From: an uncultured Bacteroidales bacterium
GTDB taxonomy: Bacteria; Bacteroidota; Bacteroidia; Bacteroidales; Bacteroidaceae
Length of the DNA: 64,000 bases
Assembly: GCA_902779085.1 (NCBI GenBank)
Contig: CACYZY010000011.1
Span: 1-64,000 of the forward strand
Direction of reading: 5' to 3'
Position 1 is the first letter of the stretch, and every line of letters starts with the position of its first letter. Of the stretch, positions 8,412 to 16,875 are shown piece by piece. Position numbers and translations under genes: made by a program. The notes below the pieces were generated by a model. The model was not told the origin of the DNA and did no database searches. It saw nothing but the letters and a program-made list of their open reading frames with translations.

Positions 8412-9248
8412 TCAAACAATTCTGATTTCTTTAGGACTTTTCCCAGTCCTTCGTTTAAGAAAGCCTGTAAAAGAGGCTTGCTCTTCAAAGCCAAGTGCAT
8501 ACGCTACCTCAGCGACATTCAGTTGTGTATCCTGGAGTAGCCGTATGGCCTCTTTGGTGATGCGGCTGGCTATAATGTCGGTAGTTGTCTTTCCAGTTAC
8601 TTGTTTTACCACTCGGTTCAGGTGGTTCACATGAATGGATAAACGTTGGGCGTAGTCGGTAGCCGAACGCATCTCCAGTTTCTCTTGAGGATAGTTAATG
8701 GGGAATTGTCGGTCAAGCAACAACAAGAATAACTCCACAGTTCGTTGAGCAGCGTTGTGTTGAACTTTATAGGGTCTTTCTTCTTTGCCTCGCATGGCTT
8801 CGTATATAATAAGGTGAAGAAGACTGTGCATCATCTCATCTTTCATCCCATCATCAGTCTGGTATACTTCCTGTGTTCTTTGAAAAAGCAATTTTACGTT
8901 GTTCAATCCTTCTTGATTCAGGAATATGGCTTGTTGAAGAGTAAGGTCGAGCAGGGGAGTGTTTAGCAAGAACCCCCATTCTTCCTTGCGTATAAACTCA
9001 TTGCTGAACATAAAGGAAAATCCCTTTTCCTCCTTTTCTTCATTCAGCATAGGTTCCCAGGCAGAAGGTAGGGCTGGGTTGGCAAACACTACCGTACCAG
9101 GCATTATTTCTATCCATTTGTCGGCATACGACAATCTGCCTCGTTCAAGGAACAATGAGACAATGAAATAGTCGGCATAGCTGAACACCACTTTGTTCAA
9201 CCTCTTGCGGTGTTGCCACACCTTGAAATATGCCTTTTCCTCCTTCAT
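8412..9248 (-). CDS. AraC family transcriptional regulator
   Basis: About 279 residues with the start at 9248 (MKEEKAYFKVW); Met at 9275 is an alternative. A longer frame reaches 9359 but would run over the queF promoter, so I reject it. The N-terminal part is a cupin-like sensory domain. The C-terminal 100 residues carry the two helix-turn-helix units of AraC proteins: YAQRLSIHVNHLNRVVKQVTG and then LNVAEVAYALGFEEQASFTG with the C-terminal signature FLKRRTGKSPKEIR. It lies upstream of the DUF1893 and receptor genes and is the obvious candidate regulator for them. Confidence 0.88.
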   Translation of the reverse strand: MKEEKAYFKVWQHRKRLNKVVFSYADYFIVSLFLERGRLSYADKWIEIMPGTVVFANPALPSAWEPMLNEEKEEKGFSFMFSNEFIRKEEWGFLLNTPLLDLTLQQAIFLNQEGLNNVKLLFQRTQEVYQTDDGMKDEMMHSLLHLIIYEAMRGKEERPYKVQHNAAQRTVELFLLLLDRQFPINYPQEKLEMRSATDYAQRLSIHVNHLNRVVKQVTGKTTTDIIASRITKEAIRLLQDTQLNVAEVAYALGFEEQASFTGFLKRRTGKSPKEIRIV

Positions 9249-9296
9249 GCTATTAAAAAGATGATTATCAATCATGCGAAGATAGCATAAAATTGT

Positions 9297-9304
9297 TATC
9301 TTTG
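9297..9304 (+). promoter_or_regulatory. Promoter -7 element for queF
   Basis: TATCTTTG, a perfect match. It lies only 11 bp before the first ATG (9316) and 17 bp before the second (9322), so the queF transcript would have a very short leader. Confidence 0.7.
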
Positions 9305-9315
9305 CAAAAAAATAA

Positions 9316-9777
9316 ATGATTATGGAAGAGAAGAGAGCCGATTTGAAAGCCTTGGGCAAGAAAACTGTTTATCGTGAGGATTATGCCCCTGAGGTGTTGG
9401 AAGCTTTTAACAACAAGCATCCTGAGAATGACTATTGGGTACGTTTCAACTGCCCTGAGTTCACGAGTTTATGCCCTATTACGGGGCAGCCGGATTTTGC
9501 TGAAATCCGCATCGGATACATTCCCGATATCAAGATGGTAGAGAGCAAGAGTCTCAAGCTCTATCTGTTTAGTTTCCGTAGTCATGGAGCCTTCCACGAA
9601 GATTGTGTGAACATTATCATGAAAGACCTTATCAAGTTGATGGATCCAAAGTATATCGAAGTAACAGGCTTTTTCACTCCACGTGGTGGTATCTCCATTC
9701 ATCCTTATGCCAACTATGGCCGTCCAGGGACCAAATACGAAAAATTAGCGGAAGAACGCTTGTTTAAGCATGAATAA
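9316..9777 (+). CDS. queF: NADPH-dependent 7-cyano-7-deazaguanine reductase
   Basis: 153-residue cytoplasmic enzyme of the short (unimodular, YkvM-like) QueF type. It reduces preQ0 to preQ1 in queuosine biosynthesis for tRNA wobble positions. The catalytic Cys53 lies in [15 protein letters not shown] and the catalytic Asp is Asp60. The NADPH-binding motif is present as [13 protein letters not shown], followed by FHED (93-96). An ATG at 9322 is an equally good start given how close the promoter is. No other queuosine gene is in the window. Confidence 0.95.
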   Translation: MIMEEKRADLKALGKKTVYREDYAPEVLEAFNNKHPENDYWVRFNCPEFTSLCPITGQPDFAEIRIGYIPDIKMVESKSLKLYLFSFRSHGAFHEDCVNIIMKDLIKLMDPKYIEVTGFFTPRGGISIHPYANYGRPGTKYEKLAEERLFKHE

Positions 9778-9821
9778 ATAAGTTAGCAAGCAATTATGTC
9801 CTCCCAAGGAACACTTTTAGC

Positions 9822-9878
9822 CTACTACGGGAGGACTGGCTGCCTTCCCGTAGTAAAGCACTCGTCCTCCCGTAGTAG
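9822..9878. repeat. Inverted repeat cluster between queF and aspS
   Basis: CTACTACGGGAGGAC at 9822-9836 and its exact reverse complement at 9864-9878 form a perfect 15-bp inverted repeat with a 27-nt spacer. The spacer holds a third partial copy (TTCCCGTAGTA at 9845-9855), and GTCCTCCCA lies just before the cluster (9799-9807). It sits between two convergent genes, so it may stop transcription from both sides, but there is no T-tract and the repeated core suggests a small repeat element. Confidence 0.7.
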
Positions 9879-9919
9879 ATGAAAACCGTTTATCGGTCTC
9901 GAAAACGGATATTGATTGG

Positions 9920-11680
9920 TTATTCTTTCAAATCGATTTTCAACGCCAGTTCATCGAGCTGTTTCTGCTCGATAGCAGACGGAGCCTCCAGCATCACATC
10001 ACGTCCGTTGTTGTTCTTTGGGAAGGCGATGCAATCACGAATGCTATCCAGTCCGGCAAAAATGCTTACCCAACGGTCCAAACCGTATGCCAGGCCTCCA
10101 TGAGGTGGGGCTCCATACTTAAAGGCATTCATCAAGAAACCAAACTGCTCTTGTGCCTTTTCTGGAGTGAAGCCCAGAATTTCAAACATCTTGGCTTGCA
10201 GTTTAGGATCGTGGATACGGATGGAACCACCACCTACTTCTATGCCGTTGCATACCATATCGTAAGCATCTGCACGCACTTCTTCTGGCTTGGTATCCAG
10301 CAATGGGATATCCTCATCTTTAGGATGGGTAAATGGATGGTGCATCGCCATTAGACGATTTTCCTCGTCACTCCACTCGAACATTGGGAAGTCAACCACC
10401 CATAATAATGCAAACTTGTTCTTGTCACGCAGACCGAGGTCATCAGCTACCTTCAAACGCAGTTCGCACAGCTGCTTGCGAGTTTTCATCACATCCTCAC
10501 CACTCAGTATCAGGATCAAGTCGCCAGGCTTAGCACCAAAGGCTTCTTTCATCTGCTGCAATACCTCTTGTGTATAGAACTTATCTACACTTGATTTGAC
10601 ATTGCCATCAGCTTCCACGCGAGCATATACCATACCCTTGGCACCAATCTGCGGACGTTTCACATATTCAGTCAGAGCATCGAGCTGCTTGCGGGTGAAT
10701 GAAGCTGCACCCTCTGCACAAATACCACCTATGTAAGCAGCATTGTCGAAAACACTGAATCCGTACCCTTTCATGATGTCCATCAGTTCTACGAACTTCA
10801 TGCCGAAACGCAAATCAGGCTTGTCGCTACCATAATACTTCATGGCATCTGCCCAAGGCATACGCTGGAAAGGAGTCTCGCCCAAATCAACACCACGCAA
10901 GGTTTTGAACAAGTGCTTAGCCATACCTTCGAACAACTCGATTATATCGTCTTGAGTTACAAATGACATCTCGCAGTCGATTTGGGTAAACTCAGGCTGA
11001 CGGTCGGCGCGCAAATCCTCATCGCGGAAGCATTTGGCTATTTGGAAATACCTGTCGAAGCCAGCAACCATCAACAACTGCTTCAACGTTTGAGGACTTT
11101 GTGGCAGGGCATAGAACTGACCTGGGTTCATGCGAGAAGGCACCACGAAATCTCGTGCACCCTCTGGGGTAGAACCAATCAGAACAGGTGTCTCCACCTC
11201 AATGAAACCGTGATTGTCGAGATAGTTGCGAACCTCGATAGTCATTTTGTGTCGAAGCTCGAGGTTCTTGCGAACGGCAGCTCTTCTTAAATCGAGGTAA
11301 CGGTATTTCATTCTTAGATCATCGCCACCGTCGGTATTGTCCTCAATGGTAAATGGAGGTGTCATGGCGGCATTCAGCACGTTCAACTTGTTGACAATTA
11401 TCTCTATATCACCAGTAGGGATGTTTTTGTTTTTATTGAAACGTTCGTTAACGATGCCAGTTACCTGAATAACATATTCACGTCCCAGTTTATTAGCTTC
11501 CTCACACAAATCAGCATCTACTTCTTCGTTGAAGACAAGCTGTGTGATGCCATAGCGGTCGCGCAGGTCAATAAAGGTCATGCCACCCATTTTACGTGAA
11601 CGTTGTACCCATCCTGCAAGCGTTACCAACTTATTAACATCAGCAATGCGGAGTTCCCCGCAGTTATGTGTCCTATACAT
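9920..11680 (-). CDS. aspS: Aspartate--tRNA ligase
   Basis: 586-residue class II synthetase of the bacterial type that charges tRNA-Asp. An N-terminal OB-fold anticodon-binding domain (about 1-105, [20 protein letters not shown]) is followed by the catalytic core with QSPQTLKQ (194-201), motif 2 [18 protein letters not shown] (218-235) and, near the C-terminus, motif 3 in GLAYGLDRW. The GAD insertion typical of bacterial AspRS lies around 290-410. Full length, no defect seen. Its promoter is at 11705-11712. Confidence 0.97.
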   Translation of the reverse strand: MYRTHNCGELRIADVNKLVTLAGWVQRSRKMGGMTFIDLRDRYGITQLVFNEEVDADLCEEANKLGREYVIQVTGIVNERFNKNKNIPTGDIEIIVNKLNVLNAAMTPPFTIEDNTDGGDDLRMKYRYLDLRRAAVRKNLELRHKMTIEVRNYLDNHGFIEVETPVLIGSTPEGARDFVVPSRMNPGQFYALPQSPQTLKQLLMVAGFDRYFQIAKCFRDEDLRADRQPEFTQIDCEMSFVTQDDIIELFEGMAKHLFKTLRGVDLGETPFQRMPWADAMKYYGSDKPDLRFGMKFVELMDIMKGYGFSVFDNAAYIGGICAEGAASFTRKQLDALTEYVKRPQIGAKGMVYARVEADGNVKSSVDKFYTQEVLQQMKEAFGAKPGDLILILSGEDVMKTRKQLCELRLKVADDLGLRDKNKFALLWVVDFPMFEWSDEENRLMAMHHPFTHPKDEDIPLLDTKPEEVRADAYDMVCNGIEVGGGSIRIHDPKLQAKMFEILGFTPEKAQEQFGFLMNAFKYGAPPHGGLAYGLDRWVSIFAGLDSIRDCIAFPKNNNGRDVMLEAPSAIEQKQLDELALKIDLKE

Positions 11681-11704
11681 ATTGATAATAGTTTAAATTT
11701 GGTG

Positions 11705-11712
11705 CAAAAATA
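11705..11712 (-). promoter_or_regulatory. Promoter -7 element for aspS
   Basis: Minus strand TATTTTTG, 24 bp upstream of the ATG at 11680. Confidence 0.65.
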
Positions 11713-11774
11713 CATTATGTGTGGCAAATAAGCAAATTTTTCAGACTTTTGCTGAGTTTGTCTAATTTATTTAT

Positions 11775-11782
11775 TATATTTG
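11775..11782 (+). promoter_or_regulatory. Promoter -7 element for the C4-dicarboxylate transporter gene
   Basis: TATATTTG, 36 bp upstream of the ATG at 11819. Confidence 0.65.
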
Positions 11783-11818
11783 CCTAAAATAAAATGCTTA
11801 ATCTAATATTGTGAATAT

Positions 11819-13162
11819 ATGGCTTTAATGATTATTCAATTGCTGGTAGTGCTCGGAGCTCTTTATGTAGGCTCACGCTATGGCAGCTTGGCACTGGGTG
11901 CTATCTCTGGTATTGGTCTGGCGATTTTGGTTTTTGGTTTTAGTATGAAGCCAGGCTCACCTCCAACTGATGTTATTTACATCATTATTGCAGCAGTAAC
12001 CTGTGCCGGAATGATGCAGGCATCGGGAGGTATGGACTGGCTCATTCAGATTGCTGAACGTATGCTTCGTAAGCACCCAGATCGCATTACTTTCTATGCA
12101 CCTTTGACGACTTTTTTCTTAACTGTACTGGTGGGAACTGGCCATGTGGTTTATACGTTGATGCCAATTATTTGTGACATTGCTTTGAAAAAAGGTATCC
12201 GTCCAGAACGTCCTTGTGGTGTTGCATCTATTGCGTCTCAGGTGGGTATAACCTGTTCGCCTATTGCTGCTGCTGTGGTAGCATTCACCACAATCTCTGC
12301 AGCTAATGGTTTCAATGTATCTATTCCTCAGGTGTTGATGGTTACTATACCTGCTTGCTTGTGTGGTTTGATCGCAGCTTCTGCTTGTAGCTACAGACGT
12401 GGCAAGGACTTGGATAAAGATCCGGAGTTTCAGAAGAGATGTCAGGATCCTGAGCTATATCACTATATGTATGGTAGTTCTGCAACGACGCTCGATAAAG
12501 TTATCTCTAAGGAATCTAAACGTGCTGTGTATATATTCTTAGCTGCTCTCTGTGTGATTGTATTCTTTGCTGTATTCCAGGATTTGTTGCCTCATTTCCC
12601 TAAAGCAGATGGTACTACTGAGATTTTAAAGATGAACATAGTGATTCAAATTGTAATGATATCTGCAGCTGCATTGATGATCATCTTCTGTAATGCGAAA
12701 CCAAAAACTGCTGTTAGTGGTGCAGTATGGCAGAGTGGAATGGTGGCAGTAGTTGCTATTTATGGTATTGCCTGGTTGGCTGATACCTATTTTAGCAATT
12801 ATATGACAGAGATGCAAGCTGCATTAGGTGATATAGTGGCTAAGTACAACTGGTCTATTGCATTTGTCTTTTTCTTGGTGTCTGTGCTCATTAATTCTCA
12901 AGGAGCAGTTGTAGTAGCAATGCTTCCATTGGCTTATTCATTGGGTATCCCTGGCGCTGTGTTACTTGGAGTACTCCCAAGTGTATATGGTTACTTCTTC
13001 ATTCCTAATTATCCTTCAGATATTGCTACAGTTAATTTCGACCGAAGTGGTACTACTATTATTGGTAAGTATCTGTTGAATCATAGTTTTATGATGCCAG
13101 GCTTGGTATGTGTGTCGGTTTCTACCATAATAGCATATATTATTGCTTCTGTTGCTTTTTAG
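11819..13162 (+). CDS. Anaerobic C4-dicarboxylate transporter (Dcu family)
   Basis: 447-residue inner-membrane protein of the DcuA/DcuB family, which exchanges fumarate, malate or aspartate for succinate in anaerobes. It is very hydrophobic, with about 10-12 membrane segments, and has family motifs such as GTGHVVYTLMPIICDIA and IRPERPCGVASIASQVGITCSPIAAAV (the latter near 123-150). This fits succinate-producing fermentation in Bacteroidales. The GNAT gene starts 3 bp after its stop and is probably cotranscribed. DcuA versus DcuB type cannot be settled by eye. Confidence 0.9.
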   Translation: MALMIIQLLVVLGALYVGSRYGSLALGAISGIGLAILVFGFSMKPGSPPTDVIYIIIAAVTCAGMMQASGGMDWLIQIAERMLRKHPDRITFYAPLTTFFLTVLVGTGHVVYTLMPIICDIALKKGIRPERPCGVASIASQVGITCSPIAAAVVAFTTISAANGFNVSIPQVLMVTIPACLCGLIAASACSYRRGKDLDKDPEFQKRCQDPELYHYMYGSSATTLDKVISKESKRAVYIFLAALCVIVFFAVFQDLLPHFPKADGTTEILKMNIVIQIVMISAAALMIIFCNAKPKTAVSGAVWQSGMVAVVAIYGIAWLADTYFSNYMTEMQAALGDIVAKYNWSIAFVFFLVSVLINSQGAVVVAMLPLAYSLGIPGAVLLGVLPSVYGYFFIPNYPSDIATVNFDRSGTTIIGKYLLNHSFMMPGLVCVSVSTIIAYIIASVAF

Positions 13163-13165
13163 GAT

Positions 13166-13696
13166 ATGAATCAGTTCCTTGTAGGTAAGCAGGTGAGGCT
13201 CCGGGCGATGGAACCTGAGGATTTGGATTTTCTTTACCAGATGGAGAATGACCCGTCTTTATGGTCTATCTCTAACTTTACGGTGCCTTATTCTAAAGCT
13301 ACCTTACAGGCCTATATTGACAACTCGATGAATGATATGTTTGCAGATCGTCAGCTTAGGTTAATTATCTGTGAACTTACCCAAAGCTGTCCGATAGGCA
13401 TTATTGATGTTACTGATTTTGAGCCAATGCACGGCCGGGCCGAGATCGGTATATCTGTGTTACAAGAGGACCGGGGCAAAGGATATGCAGCTGAAGCCTT
13501 AGATCTGCTATGTGATTATACTTTTACATTCCTTCATTTCAAGCAACTCAATGCGCATATCTTGGCCAGTAATGTGGATAGCCTTCATTTGCTTCATCAT
13601 GCTGGTTTTGTAGATTGTGGTTTACTGAAGGAATGGTGGAGGATAGGGGATAAGTATTATGACATGGTGCTGTTGCAGAAAGTCCGGCCCGAATGA
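13166..13696 (+). CDS. GNAT family N-acetyltransferase
   Basis: 176-residue cytoplasmic acetyltransferase of the RimJ/RimL-like (Acetyltransf_3) type. The acetyl-CoA-binding loop is seen in IGISVLQEDRGKGYAAEALDLL, with the R/Q-x-x-G-x-G/A core as RGKGYA. The N-terminal strand VRLRAMEPEDLDFLYQMEND is typical. The substrate could be a ribosomal protein N-terminus, an amino sugar or a small amine and cannot be read here. It follows the Dcu gene by 3 bp. Confidence 0.85.
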   Translation: MNQFLVGKQVRLRAMEPEDLDFLYQMENDPSLWSISNFTVPYSKATLQAYIDNSMNDMFADRQLRLIICELTQSCPIGIIDVTDFEPMHGRAEIGISVLQEDRGKGYAAEALDLLCDYTFTFLHFKQLNAHILASNVDSLHLLHHAGFVDCGLLKEWWRIGDKYYDMVLLQKVRPE

Positions 13697-13711
13697 GGGG
13701 CTTTGCGAGTA

Positions 13712-14650
13712 TTATTCTCCATAAATATGAGAGCTGTTGTCGTTAACTGCGAGAACGGCTCTCGTTTTTTTGTGCCTGGAATAGAATCCAACAATGAACA
13801 GACCTAATAGTATTAGAATAGATCCTAACACAGAGAACAAAGTTACAGGCTCTTTTAAGAAAATGGCAGATGCAATCATGGTGGAAACGGGCGATAAATA
13901 AATGTAACTAGCAGATGTTAGGGCACCCAGCTCGCGAATTACAATATTCCATAAGACAAAACATATTAATGCAGCTATTATTCCTAGAAATACTAAGTTC
14001 ATCCATATCACAGGCATTCCCAAATGTTCTAGAGGAAATTGCCATGGCTTGATTAAGAATGCAGGAAGAATGGTAAGTATGCCATAGAAAAAAACTTTGC
14101 GTGTGAGGAAAGTAACGTTATATCTGCTAGTCATGTTACGCATTACCAAGCTATAAACAGCCCATGATCCAGCAGCTACTAAGGCAAGGAAATCGCCTAG
14201 TGGATTTAGCTTTAAAATAATGCTTCCATTAAATATCACTAAAGCTACACCAACTAAAGAAATAAATGAACCTACTACGATGGTTTTGGTGGCTCGTATT
14301 TCTTTTGAAAAAGCCATACCGAGAAATAAAGTTAGTATGGGGGCATTACAAACGATAAATGCCACATTATTAACTAAAGAGTATTGGATTGCTGTGTTTT
14401 CAGACCAGAAATAAAGGGAGCCACCAGTAATGCCTAATAGCACTGTCGTTAACTCGTCACGCCAATTGTCAGCAAAGAGCTTATGTGGAGAGAATGTCCA
14501 TACGCCGATATAAGCAAGAATAAAACGCAACAGAAAAATCTCTTGCGGGGTCAATCCATTAATGATTAGGTATTTTGTGTTTATAAAAGTAACACCCCAA
14601 ACTGCAATGATGCTAATGGCTAATATATGATAGGCAAGTTTGTTTTTCAT
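13712..14650 (-). CDS. EamA/DMT family transporter
   Basis: 312 residues from the ATG at 14650 (MKNKLAYHILAISIIAVWG). A longer frame to 14755 exists but runs through the promoter and start of the divergent LUD gene, so I reject it. Ten hydrophobic segments form two EamA repeats, with GVTFINTKYLIINGLTPQEI near the start and LSPVSTMIASAIFLKEPVT in the second repeat. DMT proteins export amino acids or other metabolites; the substrate is unknown. It converges on the GNAT gene. Confidence 0.88.
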   Translation of the reverse strand: MKNKLAYHILAISIIAVWGVTFINTKYLIINGLTPQEIFLLRFILAYIGVWTFSPHKLFADNWRDELTTVLLGITGGSLYFWSENTAIQYSLVNNVAFIVCNAPILTLFLGMAFSKEIRATKTIVVGSFISLVGVALVIFNGSIILKLNPLGDFLALVAAGSWAVYSLVMRNMTSRYNVTFLTRKVFFYGILTILPAFLIKPWQFPLEHLGMPVIWMNLVFLGIIAALICFVLWNIVIRELGALTSASYIYLSPVSTMIASAIFLKEPVTLFSVLGSILILLGLFIVGFYSRHKKTRAVLAVNDNSSHIYGE

Positions 14651-14701
14651 GCGGCTTCGCAAATATGCATGCAAAAATAATGATTTTTCATCTAAATGCA
14701 T

Positions 14702-14709
14702 TATCTTTG
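14702..14709 (+). promoter_or_regulatory. Promoter -7 element for the LUD protein gene
   Basis: TATCTTTG, a perfect match, 28 bp upstream of the ATG at 14738. Confidence 0.7.
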
Positions 14710-14737
14710 AAGGAATAATCATCAAAAACCATAGTTT

Positions 14738-15376
14738 ATGACACCGATTGAACAAAGAAATGAATTATTAGCTAATAAGGTCATCAAGAGTCTTAGTACG
14801 CGTCATATTGATGGCTACTATAGTGCAACATCAGCTGATGCTATTAAAAAAGTACTTACTCTTATTCCTCAAGGCAGTAGTGTATCTTGGGGAGGCTCAA
14901 TGACCATTCGTGATATGGGGCTGACAAATGCTTTGCATAAAGCTGATATTTATACATTATTTGATAGGGATATGGCTCAATCACCAGAAGAAGCACAAGC
15001 TATCTACCGACAGGCTTTTGGAGCAGACTTTTATATAAGTAGTGCCAACGCGATGAGTGAACAAGGCGATATAGTTAATATCGATGGTAACGGAAATCGT
15101 GTGGCAGCTATTGCATGGGGGCCGAAGAAGGTGGTATTTGTTGTGGGCATTAATAAAATTGCAAAAGATTTGGATGCTGCGATTAAACGTGCTAGAGGCA
15201 CTGCTGCCCCTATTAATACGGTTCGCTTGAATCGGGATACTCCTTGTACTTTAGATGGCGTTTGCCATGACTGTCATTCTGCTAATAGTATTTGTAATCA
15301 AATACATATAATTAGAAACTCGTATGACAATAGGCGTTTTACTGTTGTGATTGTTGGTGAAGAATTGGGCTATTGA
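14738..15376 (+). CDS. LUD domain protein (LutC/YkgG-like)
   Basis: 212-residue cytoplasmic protein of the LUD family. In LutABC this domain belongs to an iron-sulfur lactate oxidation complex; many stand-alone copies in anaerobes have no proven role. The NagB/RpiA-like fold is suggested by IPQGSSVSWGGSMTIRDMGL and by VVFVVGINKIAKDLDAAIKR. The C-terminal segment has several Cys and His residues (CTLDGVCHDCHSANSICNQ), which could bind a metal. LutA and LutB are absent nearby. The Gfo/Idh/MocA gene follows 2 bp after the stop. Confidence 0.85.
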   Translation: MTPIEQRNELLANKVIKSLSTRHIDGYYSATSADAIKKVLTLIPQGSSVSWGGSMTIRDMGLTNALHKADIYTLFDRDMAQSPEEAQAIYRQAFGADFYISSANAMSEQGDIVNIDGNGNRVAAIAWGPKKVVFVVGINKIAKDLDAAIKRARGTAAPINTVRLNRDTPCTLDGVCHDCHSANSICNQIHIIRNSYDNRRFTVVIVGEELGY

Positions 15377-15378
15377 TT

Positions 15379-16404
15379 ATGGATAAGAAAGTGAGATTTG
15401 GTGTGGTCGGCACCAATAAAATTACTGACTGGTTTTTGGCTGGTGCCAAAGAAGATATGAGGTTTGAACTGTCTGCTATATGTTCGCGTACACAGGCTCG
15501 AGCTGATGAGTTCGCTGCTAAATATGGGGTTGAGCATACATTTTCTTCTGTAGATGCAATGGCTTCGAGCGATGTAATAGATGCAGTCTATATTGCAACT
15601 CCCAATTGTACACATTCTGATATCGCTATTACATGCATGAATCATGGTAAACATGTGTTGTGCGAGAAACCTATGGCTTCAAATGCTCGTGAGGTAAAAC
15701 AGATGATTGAAGCTGCCAAAAAGAACCATGTAACCTTAATGGAGGCTATGATTGCTACCATGAATCCCAATTTTATGAAGGTGCGTGAACTTTTGCCACA
15801 ATTAGGCACTATACGAAGATATTTTGCATCCTATTGTCAGTATTCATCACGATATGATAAATTTAAAGAAGGCATAGTTCTTAATGCTTTTAATCCTACT
15901 TTGTCAAATGGCTCAATGATGGATATTGGTGTTTATACGATTTATCCATTAATTGTTTTGTTTGGTAAACCTAAGGAGATCAATGCACAAGGTGTAGTTC
16001 TGTCAAGTGGTGTAGATGGGCAGGGAGTTGTGAACCTCTTGTATGATGGCATGAATGCTACTGTATTGTATTCCAAGATAGCTAATTCATATCTCCCTAC
16101 AGAAATTGAAGGTGAAGATGGTAATTTGTTATTGGATGAGATTCATGCCATACGTAAAGTTACCTACATTCCAAGACCGGCTGCTATGTCGGGTAGGGGG
16201 CCGAAGGCTGTACCTCAAGATATGAGTGTTGTTGCTATTCATGATGATTATTATTACGAAGTAGCCGAGTTCATTAATCTTATTGAAGAGGGGAAATTAG
16301 AAAGTGAAATAAATTCTCATGCCGTTTCATTAGCTACCATTGAGGTGATAGATGAGGTTAGGAAACAATTAGGAGTAGTGTTCCCTGCAGATGATTTTGC
16401 ATGA
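15379..16404 (+). CDS. Gfo/Idh/MocA family oxidoreductase
   Basis: 341 residues from the ATG at 15379; a TTG six bases earlier is in frame but unlikely. N-terminal Rossmann domain with VRFGVVGTNKITDWFLAGA for NAD(P) binding, then the conserved CEKPMASNAREV (catalytic Lys of the EKP motif), then the C-terminal beta-sheet substrate domain. The family oxidises or reduces sugars, inositols or trans-dihydrodiols. No signal peptide is visible, unlike many Bacteroidetes members. It is probably cotranscribed with the LUD gene. Substrate unknown. Confidence 0.88.
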   Translation: MDKKVRFGVVGTNKITDWFLAGAKEDMRFELSAICSRTQARADEFAAKYGVEHTFSSVDAMASSDVIDAVYIATPNCTHSDIAITCMNHGKHVLCEKPMASNAREVKQMIEAAKKNHVTLMEAMIATMNPNFMKVRELLPQLGTIRRYFASYCQYSSRYDKFKEGIVLNAFNPTLSNGSMMDIGVYTIYPLIVLFGKPKEINAQGVVLSSGVDGQGVVNLLYDGMNATVLYSKIANSYLPTEIEGEDGNLLLDEIHAIRKVTYIPRPAAMSGRGPKAVPQDMSVVAIHDDYYYEVAEFINLIEEGKLESEINSHAVSLATIEVIDEVRKQLGVVFPADDFA

Positions 16405-16463
16405 AAAGTGCTATTTTTTAAAAAAATAATCACCAAAAAGATACACCATATAAAATAAATGAT

Positions 16464-16471
16464 TAACTTTG
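16464..16471 (+). promoter_or_regulatory. Promoter -7 element for the DUF2582 gene
   Basis: TAACTTTG followed by GCACCG, as in strong Bacteroidetes promoters; the rpsA promoter in this window has the same TAACTTTGC core. Confidence 0.7.
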
Positions 16472-16474
16472 CAC

Positions 16475-16514
16475 CGTTTTTCAAAAGCTCAGTATTCTGA
16501 GCCTATGAAAAACG
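16475..16514 (+). promoter_or_regulatory. Compound hairpin in the DUF2582 leader
   Basis: CGTTTTTCA (16475-16483) pairs perfectly with TGAAAAACG (16506-16514), and inside it GCTCAG (16487-16492) pairs with CTGAGC (16497-16502) around a TATT loop. The transcript would begin within a few bases of this 40-nt structure and it ends 10 nt before the ATG. It may stabilise the mRNA or control translation. Confidence 0.6.
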
Positions 16515-16524
16515 CCTAGTATTT

Positions 16525-16767
16525 ATGTTTAATTTTAAAAGTAAAAAGAAAATGTTACAGGAAAAAGTTGGTGAAACTGCTGGTGTTATTTGGAATGTTC
16601 TGAATGGTACTAATGGTTTGACTCTAAAAGACATCAAGAGCGAAGCAAAGAAAAACGACGTAAAATTACTCGACAAGGACGCATATCTGGCAATTGGCTG
16701 GTTACTGCGTGAGAACAAAGTTGAAGTAACAGAAGAAGGAAAAGAGTTGTTCATTAAGCTGATCTAA
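16525..16767 (+). CDS. Winged helix-turn-helix protein, DUF2582 family
   Basis: 80-residue basic cytoplasmic protein. The segment VGETAGVIWNVLNGTNGLTLKDIKSEA, then DAYLAIGWLLRENKVEVTEEGKELF, matches the DUF2582 winged-helix family common in Bacteroidetes, whose role is not known. It could bind DNA or RNA. Relatives usually begin near MLQEKVGETAG (Met10), so a shorter start is possible, but the start at 16525 lies right after the leader hairpin. It has its own promoter, structured leader and strong terminator, which suggests high expression as a single gene. Confidence 0.8.
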   Translation: MFNFKSKKKMLQEKVGETAGVIWNVLNGTNGLTLKDIKSEAKKNDVKLLDKDAYLAIGWLLRENKVEVTEEGKELFIKLI

Positions 16768-16795
16768 TCTTAGCTTAATACATAAAGCTATTAAA

Positions 16796-16833
16796 TGTGT
16801 CGGTAAAGATTACTTTACCGACACATTTTTTTT
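16796..16833 (+). terminator. Strong terminator after the DUF2582 gene
   Basis: Perfect 13-bp stem TGTGTCGGTAAAG/CTTTACCGACACA with an ATTA loop, followed by eight T residues. Confidence 0.95.
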
Positions 16834-16875
16834 GTGTTGTCGGAATTATTATCTATTTTTACGCAATAAAAAAGA

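Noticed and set aside
9249-9359. N-terminal extension of the AraC regulator gene
   Set aside because: It would overlap the queF promoter and start on the other strand; the Met at 9248 gives a normal family N-terminus.
16525-16767. DUF2582 protein as an antitoxin or phage repressor
   Set aside because: It is a single gene with no toxin-like partner and belongs to a widely kept Bacteroidetes family.
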